Origin: Microvirga solisilvae
Lineage (GTDB): Bacteria; Pseudomonadota; Alphaproteobacteria; Rhizobiales; Beijerinckiaceae
Length of the DNA stretch: 64,000 nt
Assembly: GCF_022808595.1 (NCBI RefSeq)
Contig: NZ_JAKUCN010000001.1
Span: 682,001-746,000, forward strand
Reading direction: 5' to 3'
Positions within the stretch are counted from its first letter, which is position 1. Each line of letters opens with the position of its first letter. The translations under genes and the position numbers were made by a program. Below, piece by piece: positions 27,462 through 35,787 of this stretch. The notes under the pieces are model-generated. The model had not been told where the DNA came from. It worked only from the letters and a program-made list of their open reading frames with translations, and searched no databases.

Positions 27462-27843
27462 GGAAGCTTCCTACCCTTATTGATTTGTTGCGGAGAATCC
27501 CGCCTTGGCAATCAGTCTGCCAATGCTTCATTTTGGCCGCAATCTCCTTCTGGGTACCCCACCAGGACTTTAGAAAAACCGAATACTTTGCCGGGGTTCT
27601 TATGAAATCTTTCGATTAACAAAGGTCTTCTGGAAGCAATACGCTTCACTACGCATAGTTCATATGTAAACCAATGTATTGAGAGCACAGAACTGCAATT
27701 TTGCTACATTCCACCTCCTAGGGGAAATGTCGCGCTTTCTCCGGCCTCGTGGCAAAACGGCAACATATTTGTGCCCAGAACATGCATTGTAGGCCTGTGC
27801 GGATGCGCCAAATAGCAAAGTGCCGTTACGAGAGGAGCGCTGG
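27462..27843. other. Divergent intergenic region upstream of the FadL-like and FAH genes
   Basis: These 382 bases are AT-richer than the flanks, most clearly 27590-27690. No open frame with a ribosome-binding site was seen. The region presumably holds both divergent promoters, but no consensus site could be assigned with confidence. Confidence 0.45.
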
Positions 27844-28728
27844 ATGAAGCTGGTGAGATTTGGGGAATTTGGAAGCGAGAAGCCGGGCATCGTCGATGCC
27901 CAGGGGCAGATCCGCGATCTGTCCGGGATCGTGCCGGACATTACGGGCGCGACCCTGTCGTCAGGGAGCCTTTCCAAGATCCGCAGCGTCGATCCCGGCA
28001 CCCTTCCCCTCGCCCCGACAGGCCAGAGGCTTGGGGCCTGCGTCGGTCAGGTACGCAACTTCATCGCCATCGGCCTGAACTATGCCGACCATGCCGCCGA
28101 GACCGGAGCGCCCATTCCGGCGGAGCCCATCGTCTTCAACAAGGCCCCCTCCTGCATCGTCGGCCCGAACGACGACGTGATCATTCCCCGCAAGTCCCAG
28201 AAGACCGATTGGGAGGTGGAGCTTGCCATCGTGATCGGCGAACGCGCCTCGTATGTCGCCGCCAATGAAGCTCTCGATTTCGTGGCGGGCTACTGCGTCT
28301 GCAACGACGTCTCGGAGCGCGAATTCCAGCTCGAGCGCGGCGGCACCTGGACCAAGGGCAAAGGCTGCCCGACCTTCGGCCCGCTCGGCCCGTGGCTCGT
28401 GACGAAGGACGAAATCCCCGATGTCCAGAATCTGCCCATGTGGCTCGACGTGAACGGCGAGCGCATGCAGACCGGCTCCACCAAGACCATGATCTTCAAC
28501 GTCGCGCAGATCGTGTCTTACGTCTCTCACTTCATGATCCTGGAGCCCGGCGATGTGATCACCACCGGCACACCGCCCGGCGTCGGCATGGGCATGAAGC
28601 CGCCGCGTTATCTGAAAGCCGGCGATGTGGTGAGCCTCGGCATCGAAGGCCTTGGCGAGCAGCGCCAGCGCTTCATCGCCTTCGAGGACAGCCCGCCGGA
28701 TACGAGCAAAGGCCGTCACGGACACTAA
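27844..28728 (+). CDS. Fumarylacetoacetate hydrolase (FAH) family protein
   Basis: This 294-residue FAH-fold enzyme has the metal-binding Glu pair of WEVELAIVIGERASYV, the FIAIGLNYADHAAETG segment, CNDVSEREFQLERGG and the C-terminal ITTGTPPGVGMGMKPPRYL. Members cleave or decarboxylate 2-oxo acids in aromatic degradation, and some act as ureidoglycolate lyases or acylpyruvases. No pathway genes are adjacent, so the substrate is open. ATG 27844 follows GAGAGGAG. Confidence 0.9.
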   Translation: MKLVRFGEFGSEKPGIVDAQGQIRDLSGIVPDITGATLSSGSLSKIRSVDPGTLPLAPTGQRLGACVGQVRNFIAIGLNYADHAAETGAPIPAEPIVFNKAPSCIVGPNDDVIIPRKSQKTDWEVELAIVIGERASYVAANEALDFVAGYCVCNDVSEREFQLERGGTWTKGKGCPTFGPLGPWLVTKDEIPDVQNLPMWLDVNGERMQTGSTKTMIFNVAQIVSYVSHFMILEPGDVITTGTPPGVGMGMKPPRYLKAGDVVSLGIEGLGEQRQRFIAFEDSPPDTSKGRHGH

Positions 28729-28730
28729 TG

Positions 28731-28759
28731 AAAAAGGCCTTCTGAACGGAGGCCTTTTT
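28731..28759. terminator. Bidirectional terminator between the FAH gene and argC
   Basis: AAAAAGGCCT and AGGCCTTTTT form a perfect 10-bp stem around a 9-base loop, giving T-runs on both strands for the two convergent genes. Confidence 0.88.
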
Positions 28760-28761
28760 AC

Positions 28762-29730
28762 TTATGCCAGTCCCAGCATGAGCTGGATGTTCTGCACCGC
28801 GGCGCCCGATGCGCCTTTGCCGAGATTGTCGAGGCGCGCGACCAGCACGGCGTGATTGTAGCTGTCGTGCTGGAAGACGAAGAGCTCCAGTTTATCCGTG
28901 TCGTTCAACGCCTCGGGCTCGATGCGCTCGATCTTCTTAGCATTGGAGATCGTCGGCACGACGCTCACCAAGCCACCACCTTGATAGCGCTCCATGAGCG
29001 CCTTCTCCAGATCGACCGCCTTCGGCTTGCCGGGCAGCAGGTCGAGGTGAAGCGGAATGCTCACCAGCATCCCCTGCCGGAAATTGCCGACGGACGGAAT
29101 GAAGATCGGGCGGCGCGTGAGGCCCGTATATTTCTGCAGCTCGGGCACATGCTTGTGCTCGAAGCCGAGGCCGTAGAGTTCGAAGGCAGGCGCCGTACCG
29201 GCCTCATAGGCCTCGATCATCGAACGCCCGCCGCCGCTATAGCCGCTCACCGCATTCACGCTGATCGGGTAATCGGTCGGGATGAGGCCCGCATCGATGA
29301 GCGGACGCAGGAGCGCAATCCCTCCCGTCGGATAGCAGCCCGGATTGGCCACGCGGTCCGTCGTGGACACGGCCTTCTTCTGTTCAGGAGCGAGTTCCGC
29401 AAAACCGTAGGCCCAGCCGGGCGCGACGCGATGCGCGGTGCTGGCATCGAGGATCTTCGGCTTCTTGCCGGACAGGCCGTCGACGAGAGAGACCGTCTCG
29501 CGCGCCGCATCGTCATGCAAGCAGAGCACCACGAGATCGACATCGGCCAGGATCTCGCGCTTGGCCTCCGGGTCCTTGCGGCGAGCCGGATCGATGCTGC
29601 GGATGGCAACGCCCTTCACGTCCTGCAAGCGCTCGCGAATGCCGAGCCCCGTCGTACCGGCCTCGCCGTCGATGAAAACGGTCTTGGTCTGCTGGCTGAG
29701 ATCAGCCGAATTCTGGGTCGCGGTTGTCAT
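28762..29730 (-). CDS. argC: N-acetyl-gamma-glutamyl-phosphate reductase (type 2)
   Basis: This NADPH-dependent enzyme reduces N-acetylglutamyl phosphate to the semialdehyde in arginine synthesis. The 322-residue product has the nucleotide-binding [16 protein letters not shown], the catalytic Cys in [15 protein letters not shown], and [15 protein letters not shown], matching the shorter type 2 ArgC. ATG 29730 is used; an upstream ATG at 29802 adds 24 residues unlike the family. It is the only arg gene here. On the same strand, 120 bases upstream of the start, lies an Arg-rich leader peptide with promoter and terminator, indicating attenuation control. Confidence 0.93.
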   Translation of the reverse strand: MTTATQNSADLSQQTKTVFIDGEAGTTGLGIRERLQDVKGVAIRSIDPARRKDPEAKREILADVDLVVLCLHDDAARETVSLVDGLSGKKPKILDASTAHRVAPGWAYGFAELAPEQKKAVSTTDRVANPGCYPTGGIALLRPLIDAGLIPTDYPISVNAVSGYSGGGRSMIEAYEAGTAPAFELYGLGFEHKHVPELQKYTGLTRRPIFIPSVGNFRQGMLVSIPLHLDLLPGKPKAVDLEKALMERYQGGGLVSVVPTISNAKKIERIEPEALNDTDKLELFVFQHDSYNHAVLVARLDNLGKGASGAAVQNIQLMLGLA

Positions 29731-29804
29731 GCTCGATCCATTCACTTGAGGGCCGCCGATAGGCTTAAGCCGCATAACGCCAATATGGTTCTCGGGAAAC
29801 AAAA

Positions 29805-29826
29805 AAGCCGCGCATCGGCGCGGCTT
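29805..29826 (-). terminator. Attenuator terminator in the argC leader
   Basis: On the minus strand AAGCCGCGC and GCGCGGCTT form a perfect 9-bp stem with loop CGAT, running into a six-T tract. It lies 24 bases after the leader-peptide stop and 75 bases before argC. Bases 29816-29822 (CGCGCCG) can instead pair with CGGCGCG inside the leader peptide gene (29861-29867), which would prevent the terminator. Confidence 0.8.
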
Positions 29827-29850
29827 GCGGTCGGGCTCTTCAGACAGCCG

Positions 29851-29913
29851 TCATCGCACGCGCGCCGGGGCGGCGATCATTCGGCGTCGGATGATGAGAA
29901 GGCTCTGGTTCAT
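29851..29913 (-). CDS. Candidate arginine leader peptide (20 residues), leaderless
   Basis: The 20-codon frame has five Arg codons, three of them consecutive at codons 9-11 (CGA CGC CGA), plus codons 18 and 20. It begins right where transcription should start from the promoter at 29920-29948, so the mRNA would have no 5' UTR, as known for trpL of Sinorhizobium meliloti. It is followed by a terminator and then argC. A ribosome stalled at codons 9-11 would leave 29861-29867 free to form the antiterminator, whereas one reaching the stop would cover it. Ile and Leu codons are also present (5-8, 13), so branched-chain sensing cannot be fully excluded. Too short for composition-based gene calls. 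Confidence 0.65.
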   Translation of the reverse strand: MNQSLLIIRRRMIAAPARVR

Positions 29914-29919
29914 CAGGTT

Positions 29920-29948
29920 TGTATGGGATCGCCAGCTCGCTCTGTCAA
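29920..29948 (-). promoter_or_regulatory. Promoter of the argC leader
   Basis: On the minus strand a perfect -35 TTGACA (29943-29948) is followed after exactly 17 bases by CATACA (29920-29925) as a weak -10. The predicted start point falls at about 29912-29914, on the A of the leader-peptide ATG. Confidence 0.65.
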
Positions 29949-29971
29949 TAAGCGTGACAGTGCGCCAAATA

Positions 29972-29999
29972 AAAAGGGCGGCCCGAAAGCCGCCCTTTT
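29972..29999 (-). terminator. Terminator of the rplM-rpsI operon
   Basis: AAAAGGGCGGC and GCCGCCCTTTT form an 11-bp stem with loop CCGAAA just downstream of rpsI, with a T-run on the minus strand. Confidence 0.9.
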
Positions 30000-30020
30000 C
30001 GAAAACAAGTCTGAAAGCGA

Positions 30021-30497
30021 TTAGCGCTTCGAGAACTGGAAGCTGCGGCGAGCTTTCTTCTTACCGTACTTCTTACGCTCGACGACGCGCGGATCGCGGG
30101 TCAGGAAGCCTTCCTTCTTGAGCGGGCCGCGAAGCTCCGGCTCGTAGTAGGTCAGCGCCTTGGCGAGGCCGTGACGGACCGCACCGGCCTGGCCGGAGAG
30201 GCCGCCGCCGTTGACGTTCACGACGATGTCGTACTGGCCTTCGCGCTGAGCGATCTGCAGCGGCTGCGACAGGATCAGGCGGAGAACCGGGCGAGCGAAG
30301 TAAACTTCGACGGCGCGGTCGTTGATGACGATCTTGCCGGAGCCGGGCTTGATCCACACGCGGGCGACAGCGTCCTTACGCTTGCCGGTGGCGTAAGCGC
30401 GACCGAGAGAGTCGAGCTTCTGGACGTGCTTCGGAGCTTCCGGAGCGGCGTTCTGAGCGTTGGTGCCCAGATCGGCGAGAGACTGAAGGGTCGCCAT
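30021..30497 (-). CDS. rpsI: 30S ribosomal protein S9 (uS9)
   Basis: The 158-residue protein carries the S9 core [20 protein letters not shown], the [20 protein letters not shown] segment and the basic C-terminal end [17 protein letters not shown] that reaches the P-site tRNA. The roughly 30-residue N-terminal extension (Ala/Pro-rich) is usual in alphaproteobacteria. It lies 3 bases downstream of rplM. Confidence 0.97.
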   Translation of the reverse strand: MATLQSLADLGTNAQNAAPEAPKHVQKLDSLGRAYATGKRKDAVARVWIKPGSGKIVINDRAVEVYFARPVLRLILSQPLQIAQREGQYDIVVNVNGGGLSGQAGAVRHGLAKALTYYEPELRGPLKKEGFLTRDPRVVERKKYGKKKARRSFQFSKR

Positions 30498-30500
30498 GGA

Positions 30501-30965
30501 TTAGGCCCTCACGTTCTTGGCATTGAGGGAACCGACGTCCAGGACTTCCGGCTGCTGAGCGGTATGCGGATGCTCAGCGCCGCCGTAGACGCGCAGGTTG
30601 CCCAGGATCTGGCGGAAAAGCGGACCGCGGGGGAGCATGCGCTCCACAGCCTTCTCGACAACGCGCTCAGGGAAGCGGCCTTCGAGAATGAAGCGCGCGG
30701 TGCGCTCCTTGATGCCGCCCGGATAACCGGTGTGATGGTAGTACACCTTCTGCTCGCGCTTGCGGCCGGTGAACACCACCTTGTCGGCGTTGATAACGAT
30801 AACATTGTCGCCGCAGTCGACGTGGGGCGTGTAGCTCGGCTTATGCTTGCCACGGAGGCGCATCGCCACGACCGAAGCAAGGCGGCCTACCACGAGGCCC
30901 GTTGCGTCGATCACAACCCACTTCTTCTCGACCTCGGCGGGCTTCAGCGAAGTAGTAGTCTTCAT
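30501..30965 (-). CDS. rplM: 50S ribosomal protein L13 (uL13)
   Basis: The 154-residue protein has [43 protein letters not shown] and [20 protein letters not shown], all L13 signatures. ATG 30965 (MKTTTSLKP) is the family start; the open frame continues upstream but is noncoding. It is the first gene of the rplM-rpsI operon and is preceded by a promoter at 31051-31079 and two hairpins in the leader. Confidence 0.97.
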   Translation of the reverse strand: MKTTTSLKPAEVEKKWVVIDATGLVVGRLASVVAMRLRGKHKPSYTPHVDCGDNVIVINADKVVFTGRKREQKVYYHHTGYPGGIKERTARFILEGRFPERVVEKAVERMLPRGPLFRQILGNLRVYGGAEHPHTAQQPEVLDVGSLNAKNVRA

Positions 30966-30983
30966 CGCGCTGGTTCCCGTTGA

Positions 30984-31038
30984 GAGCCCCATCGGGCTCA
31001 GGTTCTGAAAAACGACAAACCGCCGCGAGATGCGGCGG
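30984..31038 (-). promoter_or_regulatory. Structured 5' leader of rplM with two hairpins
   Basis: Between the promoter and the rplM start the transcript can form CCGCCGC-GAGAT-GCGGCGG (31020-31038) and GAGCCC-CATC-GGGCTC (30984-30999). Neither has a T-run. Ribosomal protein operons are often autoregulated through leader hairpins, so these could be an L13 or S9 target. That role is inference. Confidence 0.4.
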
Positions 31039-31050
31039 CGAGTGAGAGGG

Positions 31051-31079
31051 TGTTTAGTAATTTTACGCCTGTAAGTCAA
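31051..31079 (-). promoter_or_regulatory. Promoter of rplM-rpsI
   Basis: On the minus strand TTGACT (31074-31079) and TAAACA (31051-31056) are separated by 17 bases, in an AT-rich stretch upstream of rplM. Confidence 0.6.
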
Positions 31080-31250
31080 CGATATTCATGCCAAATTGGT
31101 ATAACGAAAAAACCATATAAATCAGTAATTTATTCGTTTATGGTATTTATATACCACATATGCGGTATCATAAAACCACATGCAATTTGCCGACTCCTGC
31201 GGCCAAGGCTATCGTCATTCCCTCGCCTGCTTTCCTTAAGAGGACCAATC

Positions 31251-31889
31251 ATGGCCGACGATCTCATCTTCTACACCAATCCGATGTCGCGCGGGCGTAT
31301 CGTCCGCTGGATGCTCGAAGAGGTCGGCCAGCCCTACAAAACCGAGATCCTGGAATTCGGGACCACCATGAAGAGCCCGGGCTACAAGGCCTTCAACCCC
31401 ATGGGCAAGGTGCCGACCATCATCCACAAGGGCATTGTGGTCACCGAGGCCGCCGCCATCTGCGCCTATCTGGCGGATGCCTTTCCGGAAGCGGGCCTTG
31501 CCCCACCGCACGGCGATGCCCGCCGTGGCCCCTATTACCGCTGGATGTTCTTCGCCGCAGGCCCCGTGGAAGCCGCCCTCAGCAACACGGCGCTCGGCTT
31601 CAAGGTGCCGGACGAGCGACGCGGCATGGTCGGCTACGGCTCCGTCGAGGATGTGGTGAGCGCCCTGGAATACGCCGTCAGCCAATCCGATTACATCGCG
31701 GGTGACCGTTTCAGCGCAGCCGATGTCTATGTGGGCTCGCAGATCGGCTGGGGCATGATGTTCGGCACCCTCGAAAAGCGCCCGGCCTTCGAAGCCTATT
31801 GGCAACGCATCGCCTCCCGCCCGGCGGCACTCCGCGCGCGGGAGATCGATGATGCGCTGGTGGCCACTCAAAAACAGGCGACAGCATAA
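31251..31889 (+). CDS. Glutathione S-transferase family protein
   Basis: This 212-residue protein has an N-terminal thioredoxin-like GST domain: LIFYTNPMSRGRIVRWMLEE with the Ser/Arg typical of beta- and xi-like bacterial GSTs, GKVPTIIHKG with cis-Pro, and TEAAAICAYLAD binding the glutathione gamma-Glu. A helical C-terminal domain contains YIAGDRFSAADVYVG. It conjugates or reduces electrophiles with glutathione; substrate unknown. The start at 31251 has AGAGGA upstream. The open frame extends upstream to 31050 but that part is AT-rich and noncoding. Confidence 0.9.
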   Translation: MADDLIFYTNPMSRGRIVRWMLEEVGQPYKTEILEFGTTMKSPGYKAFNPMGKVPTIIHKGIVVTEAAAICAYLADAFPEAGLAPPHGDARRGPYYRWMFFAAGPVEAALSNTALGFKVPDERRGMVGYGSVEDVVSALEYAVSQSDYIAGDRFSAADVYVGSQIGWGMMFGTLEKRPAFEAYWQRIASRPAALRAREIDDALVATQKQATA

Positions 31890-31897
31890 ATCAAAAG

Positions 31898-32335
31898 TCA
31901 GCGCCGCTCCGGAATCGAGTAGGTCCCCGTCGCGTGGCAAACCACATCGGCGCTGCCTTCTGAAAAAATCGACACCTCTCCCACGGCGAGTCGCTTGCCG
32001 AGTTTGAGCAGCCTGCATTCTCCGATCAGGTCGCGAGGTTCGGGCTTGCGCAGGAAATTGAAGTTGAGGCTTGTGGTAACGGCGAGCGCCACCGGGCCGA
32101 TATGGGCAAGGATCGCGGCATAGAGCGCGAGATCGGCGAGCGCCATCATCGAGGGGCCCGAGATGGTACCGCCGGGGCGCAGATGTCTGTCGTGATAAGT
32201 CATGCGCATCCGCGCCGAGAGCGGTCCGACCTCGTCGATGAAATATGTCTGTCCGCCGATATGCAGTTGAGGAAACTCCCGATCCAGAAAGGCGGTGAGT
32301 TCATCCTTTGTCATGATCGGGTGGTGAGATGCCAT
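31898..32335 (-). CDS. PaaI-type hotdog-fold thioesterase
   Basis: This 145-residue 4HBT-family protein shows RMRMTYHDRHLRPGGTISGPSMMALADLALYAAI, with the catalytic Asp region of PaaI-like thioesterases, and LNFNFLRKPEPRDLIGECRLLKLGKRLAVGEV. It hydrolyses acyl-CoA thioesters; substrate unknown. ATG 32335 is chosen, with ATG 32314 an alternative. The divergent CoA-binding gene begins at 32385, leaving 50 bases between starts. Confidence 0.88.
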   Translation of the reverse strand: MASHHPIMTKDELTAFLDREFPQLHIGGQTYFIDEVGPLSARMRMTYHDRHLRPGGTISGPSMMALADLALYAAILAHIGPVALAVTTSLNFNFLRKPEPRDLIGECRLLKLGKRLAVGEVSIFSEGSADVVCHATGTYSIPERR

Positions 32336-32384
32336 GCGTGAAATGCCCGTTGAACTGCCCTGCCCTATCCCATACGTTGCCGCC

Positions 32385-32909
32385 ATGGATCACAGCAATT
32401 ACCCGAACGATTACATCCGCGGCATTCTCAACAGCGTGAAGACCATCGCGCTGGTGGGCGCTTCGGCCAGCCCCGCCCGTCCGAGCTGGATCGTCACCAA
32501 GTACCTGCTGGAGCGCGGCTACGACGTCATTCCCGTCAATCCGGGCATCGCAGGCACCGAGCTGCTCGGCAAGAAAGTCTATGCTTCCCTGGCCGAAATC
32601 CCCGGCCCCATCGACATGGTCGAGATCTTCCGCAATTCGGAAGCCGCCGGTCCGATTACGGATGAGGCACTTGCGCTCGATCCGCTGCCGAAAGTGATCT
32701 GGATGCAGCTCTCCGTCCGCAATGACGAGGCAGCTGCCAAGGCAGAGGCCAAGGGCATCAAGGTCGTGATGGACCGTTGTCCCAAGATCGAGTTCGGCCG
32801 CCTCTCCGGCGAGATTTCCTGGCAGGGCGTGAACTCGCGGATGCTGAGTTCCAAGAAGCCGGTTCTCTCCGGCAAGGGCTTCCAGAAGCTCGGGCTCAAT
32901 CGCCCCTGA
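32385..32909 (+). CDS. CoA-binding (YccU-type) protein
   Basis: The 174-residue Rossmann protein carries KTIALVGASASPARPSWIVTKYL at the N-terminus and VIPVNPGIAGTELLGKKVYASL, a CoA_binding_2 domain. A conserved Cys lies in VVMDRCPKIEFGRL. Such stand-alone domains bind CoA but have no settled function. The start at ATG 32385 matches the family; the longer frame from 32334 overlaps the divergent thioesterase start. Confidence 0.88.
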   Translation: MDHSNYPNDYIRGILNSVKTIALVGASASPARPSWIVTKYLLERGYDVIPVNPGIAGTELLGKKVYASLAEIPGPIDMVEIFRNSEAAGPITDEALALDPLPKVIWMQLSVRNDEAAAKAEAKGIKVVMDRCPKIEFGRLSGEISWQGVNSRMLSSKKPVLSGKGFQKLGLNRP

Positions 32910-33197
32910 CGGGAAACGCCTGGTGTCCTCCTGGGGCTGCGCAGCAGAACCCGGGATCGCAAGCAGAGAAAAGTACCAGAACCTCAACACTGTCATTCCC
33001 GCGCAGGCGGGGATCCATATCCGCCAACGGTGCAGAATGAGCGGGCGGGTTTCCGTTACGCTCTATCCTCCAACCGTCGTGGTTATGGATCCCCGCCTGC
33101 GCGGGGATGACACGGAGCTATACTGGTCACGCGATCCCGGATCGTCGCTGTGCGCCGTCCGGGAGGACGCCGTGTGGATCGGGTTCTCATTTTGTTC
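32910..33197. other. Intergenic region containing a REP-like repeat
   Basis: No gene is visible between the CoA-binding gene and the metY promoter. The stretch is dominated by the 122-base inverted repeat at 32991-33112. Confidence 0.6.
32991..33112. repeat. Dispersed inverted-repeat element (28-bp arms)
   Basis: Arms 32991-33018 and 33085-33112 match as an inverted repeat at 27 of 28 positions; their core is CCCGCGCAGGCGGGGATCC. The 66-base centre does not code. The arm sequence resembles widely dispersed intergenic repeats of proteobacteria. With its arm-loop-arm form it could be a MITE-like element, but no target duplication was established. Confidence 0.8.
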
Positions 33198-33226
33198 TTG
33201 ACAATCATCCTAACCTTAGCTATATC
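33198..33226 (+). promoter_or_regulatory. Sigma-70-type promoter of metY
   Basis: TTGACA (33198-33203) and TATATC (33221-33226) are separated by exactly 17 bases. The implied start near 33233 gives a 5' leader of about 400 bases before the metY ATG. Confidence 0.7.
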
Positions 33227-33232
33227 TGATCC

Positions 33233-33632
33233 TGTCCCGGCTCACCGAGGGGCGCGCTCATGAGGCGTCGTGATTGTGGAGCCAGGAGCGGTCCTGCGGA
33301 TGTGGCTTCACGCGAGCCCGCCGGCAGGAGGCCGCCCGCAGGTCGCAAGGGCTCATCCTTGGGACGGCTGCGGTGTCCGCCTAAAAAAGCCGTGCGCGAG
33401 GAGCCGTCGGGTTCTTCTCTCACTCCACACCGAGCCGGACGCTTCCTCGCGCCCCCTCAATCCCAAAACCTCGGAGCAACACGCTCGCGAGGACACTTCC
33501 ACATGCCTTTGCCCGCTCGCTCTTTGACATCTCATACCCACCATTTCTCATGCTTTGGGCCACCTTGACCCGACGAACGTTTCGTTCTTTAAAGAGAACA
33601 GAACGTCACTCTCAAGAGAAAAAGGGCTGCCC
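33233..33632 (+). promoter_or_regulatory. Long structured 5' leader of metY, possible RNA switch
   Basis: About 400 GC-rich bases separate promoter and metY. CGCGAGGA occurs at 33395-33402 and again at 33486-33493, and both can pair with TCCTCGCG at 33444-33451, so two mutually exclusive helices are possible. GACGGCT (33363-33369) can also pair with AGCCGTC (33402-33408). Methionine genes of this class are often preceded by SAM-II riboswitches, but I could not align this leader to that motif. Open frames inside (from 33260 and 33270) have no ribosome-binding site. Confidence 0.45.
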
Positions 33633-34916
33633 ATGTCTGATCGTCTGCCAGGCTTCAACACGCTTGCCATTCACGCGGGGGCTGCCCCCGATGCTGCGAC
33701 CGGTGCCCGCGCGACGCCGATCTATCAGACCACGTCCTTCGTGTTCGACGACGTGGATCATGCGGCCTCGCTTTTCGGCTTGCAGGCCTTCGGCAACATC
33801 TATTCCCGCATCGGCAACCCGACCAACGCCGTTCTCGAGGAACGCGTCGCGGCACTCGAGGGCGGCACGGCGGCCCTTGCCGTGGCCTCGGGCCATGCGG
33901 CGGAATTCCTGACCTTCCACACGCTGCTTCAGCCGGGCGACGAGTTCATCGCCGCAAAGAAGCTCTATGGTGGCTCGATCAACCAGTTCAACCATTCCTA
34001 CAAGAACTTCGGCTGGAACGTGGTGTGGGCCGATTCCGATGATCCCTCGACCTTCGAGGCGGCCGTTACGCCGAAGACCAAGGCGATCTTCATCGAGTCC
34101 ATCGCCAATCCGGGCGGCGTGATCGTCGACATCAAGGCGATCGCGGCCATCGCCAAGAAGCACCGCATTCCGCTCATCGTCGACAACACGATGGCCTCGC
34201 CCTACCTGATCCGCCCGTTCGAGCACGGCGCCGACATCATCGTGCATTCGGCCACCAAGTTCCTCGGCGGCCACGGCAACTCCGTCGGCGGCGTGATCGT
34301 GGACGGCGGCTCCTTCAACTTCGCGGGCGACGACCGTTATCCGATGCTCTCCAAGCCGCGCCCCGAATATGGCGGCATGGTGCTCGGCGAAACCTTCGGC
34401 AATTTCGGCTTTGCCATTGCCGCGCGCGTACTCGGCCTGCGTGATCTCGGCCCCGCGCTCTCGCCGTTCAACGCCTTCCTGATCCTCAACGGCATCGAGA
34501 CCCTGCCGCTGCGCATGCAGCGCCATTCGGACAATGCCCTCGCGCTTGCTGAGCACTTGGCGAACCATAGCAAGGTATCCTGGGTCAGCTATCCGGGTCT
34601 GCGGAACGACCGCTACCACAACCTTGCCAAGGAATATTGCCCGAAGGGCGCGGGCGCGGTGTTCACCTTCGGGCTGAAGGGCGGCTACGAGGCCGGCGTG
34701 AAGCTCGTGTCTAACCTGAAGCTGTTCTCGCATCTCGCCAATATCGGCGATACGCGCTCGCTGGTGATCCACCCGGCCTCGACCACGCACCGCCAGCTCA
34801 CCGACGAGCAGAAGACGCAGGCCGGTGCAGGCCCCGAAGTCGTGCGCCTGTCCATCGGCCTTGAGGACAAGGAAGACCTGATCGAGGACCTTAACCAGGC
34901 TCTCGATGCGGCTTAA
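33633..34916 (+). CDS. metY: O-acetylhomoserine aminocarboxypropyltransferase (sulfhydrylase)
   Basis: This 427-residue PLP enzyme of the Cys/Met metabolism family makes homocysteine from O-acetylhomoserine and sulfide. It begins [20 protein letters not shown], has [22 protein letters not shown] and [21 protein letters not shown], and carries the PLP lysine in [15 protein letters not shown]. The length of about 427 with an extended middle region fits MetY rather than the shorter O-succinylhomoserine enzyme MetZ, though annotations vary. ATG 33633 begins at the family start; a longer frame from 33555 is leader sequence. A bidirectional terminator follows. Confidence 0.93.
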   Translation: MSDRLPGFNTLAIHAGAAPDAATGARATPIYQTTSFVFDDVDHAASLFGLQAFGNIYSRIGNPTNAVLEERVAALEGGTAALAVASGHAAEFLTFHTLLQPGDEFIAAKKLYGGSINQFNHSYKNFGWNVVWADSDDPSTFEAAVTPKTKAIFIESIANPGGVIVDIKAIAAIAKKHRIPLIVDNTMASPYLIRPFEHGADIIVHSATKFLGGHGNSVGGVIVDGGSFNFAGDDRYPMLSKPRPEYGGMVLGETFGNFGFAIAARVLGLRDLGPALSPFNAFLILNGIETLPLRMQRHSDNALALAEHLANHSKVSWVSYPGLRNDRYHNLAKEYCPKGAGAVFTFGLKGGYEAGVKLVSNLKLFSHLANIGDTRSLVIHPASTTHRQLTDEQKTQAGAGPEVVRLSIGLEDKEDLIEDLNQALDAA

Positions 34917-35061
34917 GCTCTTTTCACAGAGTTCCAGCTTTTCTTCGGCATCACCGGCCTAGTACCGGTGATCTCGATTACAGGAAACGCCGCGCTCTCA
35001 TGAATCGTCATGGCCGGGACAAGTTCGGCCATGACTGACAAGGGGCGGACGCAGGCAACAA

Positions 35062-35086
35062 AAAAGGCGGCTCAAAGCCGCCTTTT
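35062..35086. terminator. Bidirectional terminator between metY and parA-like gene
   Basis: AAAAGGCGGC and GCCGCCTTTT form a 10-bp stem with loop TCAAA, giving T-runs on both strands. Confidence 0.88.
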
Positions 35087-35109
35087 CATGAAAAGAACTC
35101 AGGCCTCGA

Positions 35110-35787
35110 TCACGCAGCGCGTGAGGAACCGCCGGCCTTCTTGTAGGTGTTGTGGATCGCGTTGAGCGAGCGCTCCAGAGCCGTCCAGAGACGGCCGATT
35201 TCTTCGGCGCCCTGCGAATTCGGCTTGTACTCGGCAGCGCCCTCGCCTGTTGCCAGCGACAGCGTCAGCTCGGGGCGATGAGTGATCTGGCCGGCCCAGA
35301 CCGGAACCTGCAGCGCATTCAGCGCGCCGCGGGCATCGGCAACCACCGGATCTTCCTTGTCGCCATGCTTGGCCGGAGCCGCGTTGATGACAGCGGCATA
35401 AGGCTTGCGCATCTCACGGGCGAACGCGACCGTATCCTGCAGGGCCGCGATGTCGAAGAGGCTCGCACGAGCAGGAATGATGACGAGCGTCGCGTGCTTG
35501 ATGGCTTCGGCAACGATGGGCGACTTGTTCGGCGGGGTATCGATGAGAACCCACTCGTAACCGTCGCGCTTGGCGTCTCTCAGAGCATCGCCGAGATTGC
35601 GCACATTGTGCTTCAGGCCGAGGAATTCCTGGTCGCGGATCTTGTGCCAGAGAGAAAGAGATCCCTGCGGATCGTTGTCGATCAGCAATGTCTTGCGGGA
35701 TGGGTTGGCAATATAGCTCGCGAGATGTGCAGCGAGCGTGCTCTTACCCGAGCCGCCTTTCCGCGAAGCAAAGACCAGCACATTCAT
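35110..35787 (-). CDS. ParA/MinD-type ATPase
   Basis: This 225-residue protein has the deviant Walker A ASRKGGSGKSTLAAHLA at the N-terminus, Walker A' IDNDPQGSLSLWH, and WVLIDTPPNKSPIVAEAI. Orphan ParA proteins position cargo such as plasmids, chemoreceptor arrays or granules on the nucleoid or membrane. No parB gene or partition site is adjacent, so this is not evidently a chromosome-partition locus. The short Ala/Ser-rich C-terminus is typical. A 520-base spacer upstream separates it from the acyltransferase. Confidence 0.88.
   Translation of the reverse strand: MNVLVFASRKGGSGKSTLAAHLASYIANPSRKTLLIDNDPQGSLSLWHKIRDQEFLGLKHNVRNLGDALRDAKRDGYEWVLIDTPPNKSPIVAEAIKHATLVIIPARASLFDIAALQDTVAFAREMRKPYAAVINAAPAKHGDKEDPVVADARGALNALQVPVWAGQITHRPELTLSLATGEGAAEYKPNSQGAEEIGRLWTALERSLNAIHNTYKKAGGSSRAA

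Noticed and set aside
33233-33420. SAM-II riboswitch upstream of metY
   Set aside because: Gene context fits, but I could not align the conserved SAM-II core or its pseudoknot. The only A-rich GCCTAAAAAAG segment is not preceded by the expected pairing. It is left as an unclassified structured leader.
33260-33568. Open frames inside the metY leader (from 33260 and 33270)
   Set aside because: They lack a ribosome-binding site, are Arg/Pro/Ser-rich with no family resemblance, and lie in sequence better explained as structured RNA.
35110-35787. Chromosome or plasmid partition locus
   Set aside because: The ATPase is ParA-like, but no ParB, parS-like repeats or replication gene is adjacent.
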